A stretch of 64,000 bases of DNA from Euglena gracilis. Its lineage: Eukaryota > Euglenida > Euglenophyceae > Euglenales. Shown one piece after another: positions 63,628 to 64,000 of the stretch. Where the stretch lies: NCBI GenBank assembly GCA_039621445.1, contig CP154955.1:57506619-57570618 (forward strand), read 5' to 3'. Under the pieces are notes generated by a model. The model was not told the DNA's origin, did no database searches, and saw only the letters and a program-made list of their open reading frames with translations. How positions within the stretch are numbered: position 1 is the first letter of the stretch; each line of letters begins with the position of its first letter. A program made the position numbers and the translations under genes.

Positions 63628-64000
63628 ATCTTGACCTGTTGGAGCTGACCAGATGGCGGGCCCTCCGGCCCAAAGGCGTTCCTTAACGAAAAGAAACAAT
63701 TCCGCCTATTCTGCGCAAAAAAAGCCCGAAACCAATTTCAGGATACATACAGTAAAGCTTCATAGGGTCTTTCTGTCCAGGGGCTGGACCGTAGCTGGTC
63801 GAATTTGGCAGCCAGCAGAATTTTTTTTCCAGTGACTGACGCGAAGCGCTGAATTTTTTTCGACCCCTGAAACTTGCCAAAAATGCCCATTTTTGTCCAT
63901 TTTTGGATTTTCGGAACAAAATCTGCTAAAAAATGCATTAAAAACCTCATTTCCATCTCGGAGCTTTTCCACTCGGGGGACCCCCGAATTTTCATCTCCG

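Overview
The window is nuclear DNA from a eukaryote, most likely a euglenid alga such as a Euglena relative. The main evidence is splicing. In the one host gene recognised, ordinary GT-AG introns alternate with introns that can be removed in frame only if they start NNN-CAG and end CTG-NNNNN (three exact cases, several within one base). That is the signature I know from euglenid nonconventional introns. A pyrimidine-rich AG just upstream of the first ATG fits a spliced-leader acceptor. No rRNA, tRNA, CRISPR array or bacterial-type operon was found.

Bases 1 to about 31,500 are a graveyard of retroelements. A Ty3/Gypsy-like element (bases 1 to about 6,924, + strand) carries zinc-knuckle Gag, retropepsin, a DIRS-like NPP-type block in front of the reverse transcriptase, RT-RNase H-integrase and an extra 3' reading frame of unknown function. 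At least eight DIRS-like tyrosine-recombinase retrotransposon copies or fragments follow, in both orientations (8.15-30.01 kb), mixed with a second Gag remnant, a 31-bp minisatellite and dispersed repeats. Two fragments 7 kb apart look like halves of one copy split by an inversion.

From 31,534 to beyond 62,767 on the + strand lies one very long, sparsely coding gene. I could phase 24 exons (about 2.8 kb of coding sequence over 31 kb). It reads: N-terminal signal-anchor helix, glycosyltransferase-2-like domain, a linker and unrecognised domain, several hydrophobic segments, then a class III (glutamate-1-semialdehyde aminomutase-like) PLP aminotransferase domain cut off by the window end. The domain order suggests a membrane-bound, multi-step biosynthetic enzyme; no product can be named.

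The introns of this gene are packed with short non-autonomous DNA transposons (about 0.2-1.1 kb) of at least nine families. Most have CAG(G)...(C)CTG-type ends, 8-bp target-site duplications and a C-run/G-run core. One sits inside an aminotransferase exon with a perfect 8-bp duplication, exactly where a nonconventional intron is required. An older intron in the same gene still has a 7/8 duplication in the same register. The gene therefore appears to show intron birth from hAT-like elements at several ages, which is the most interesting system in the window.
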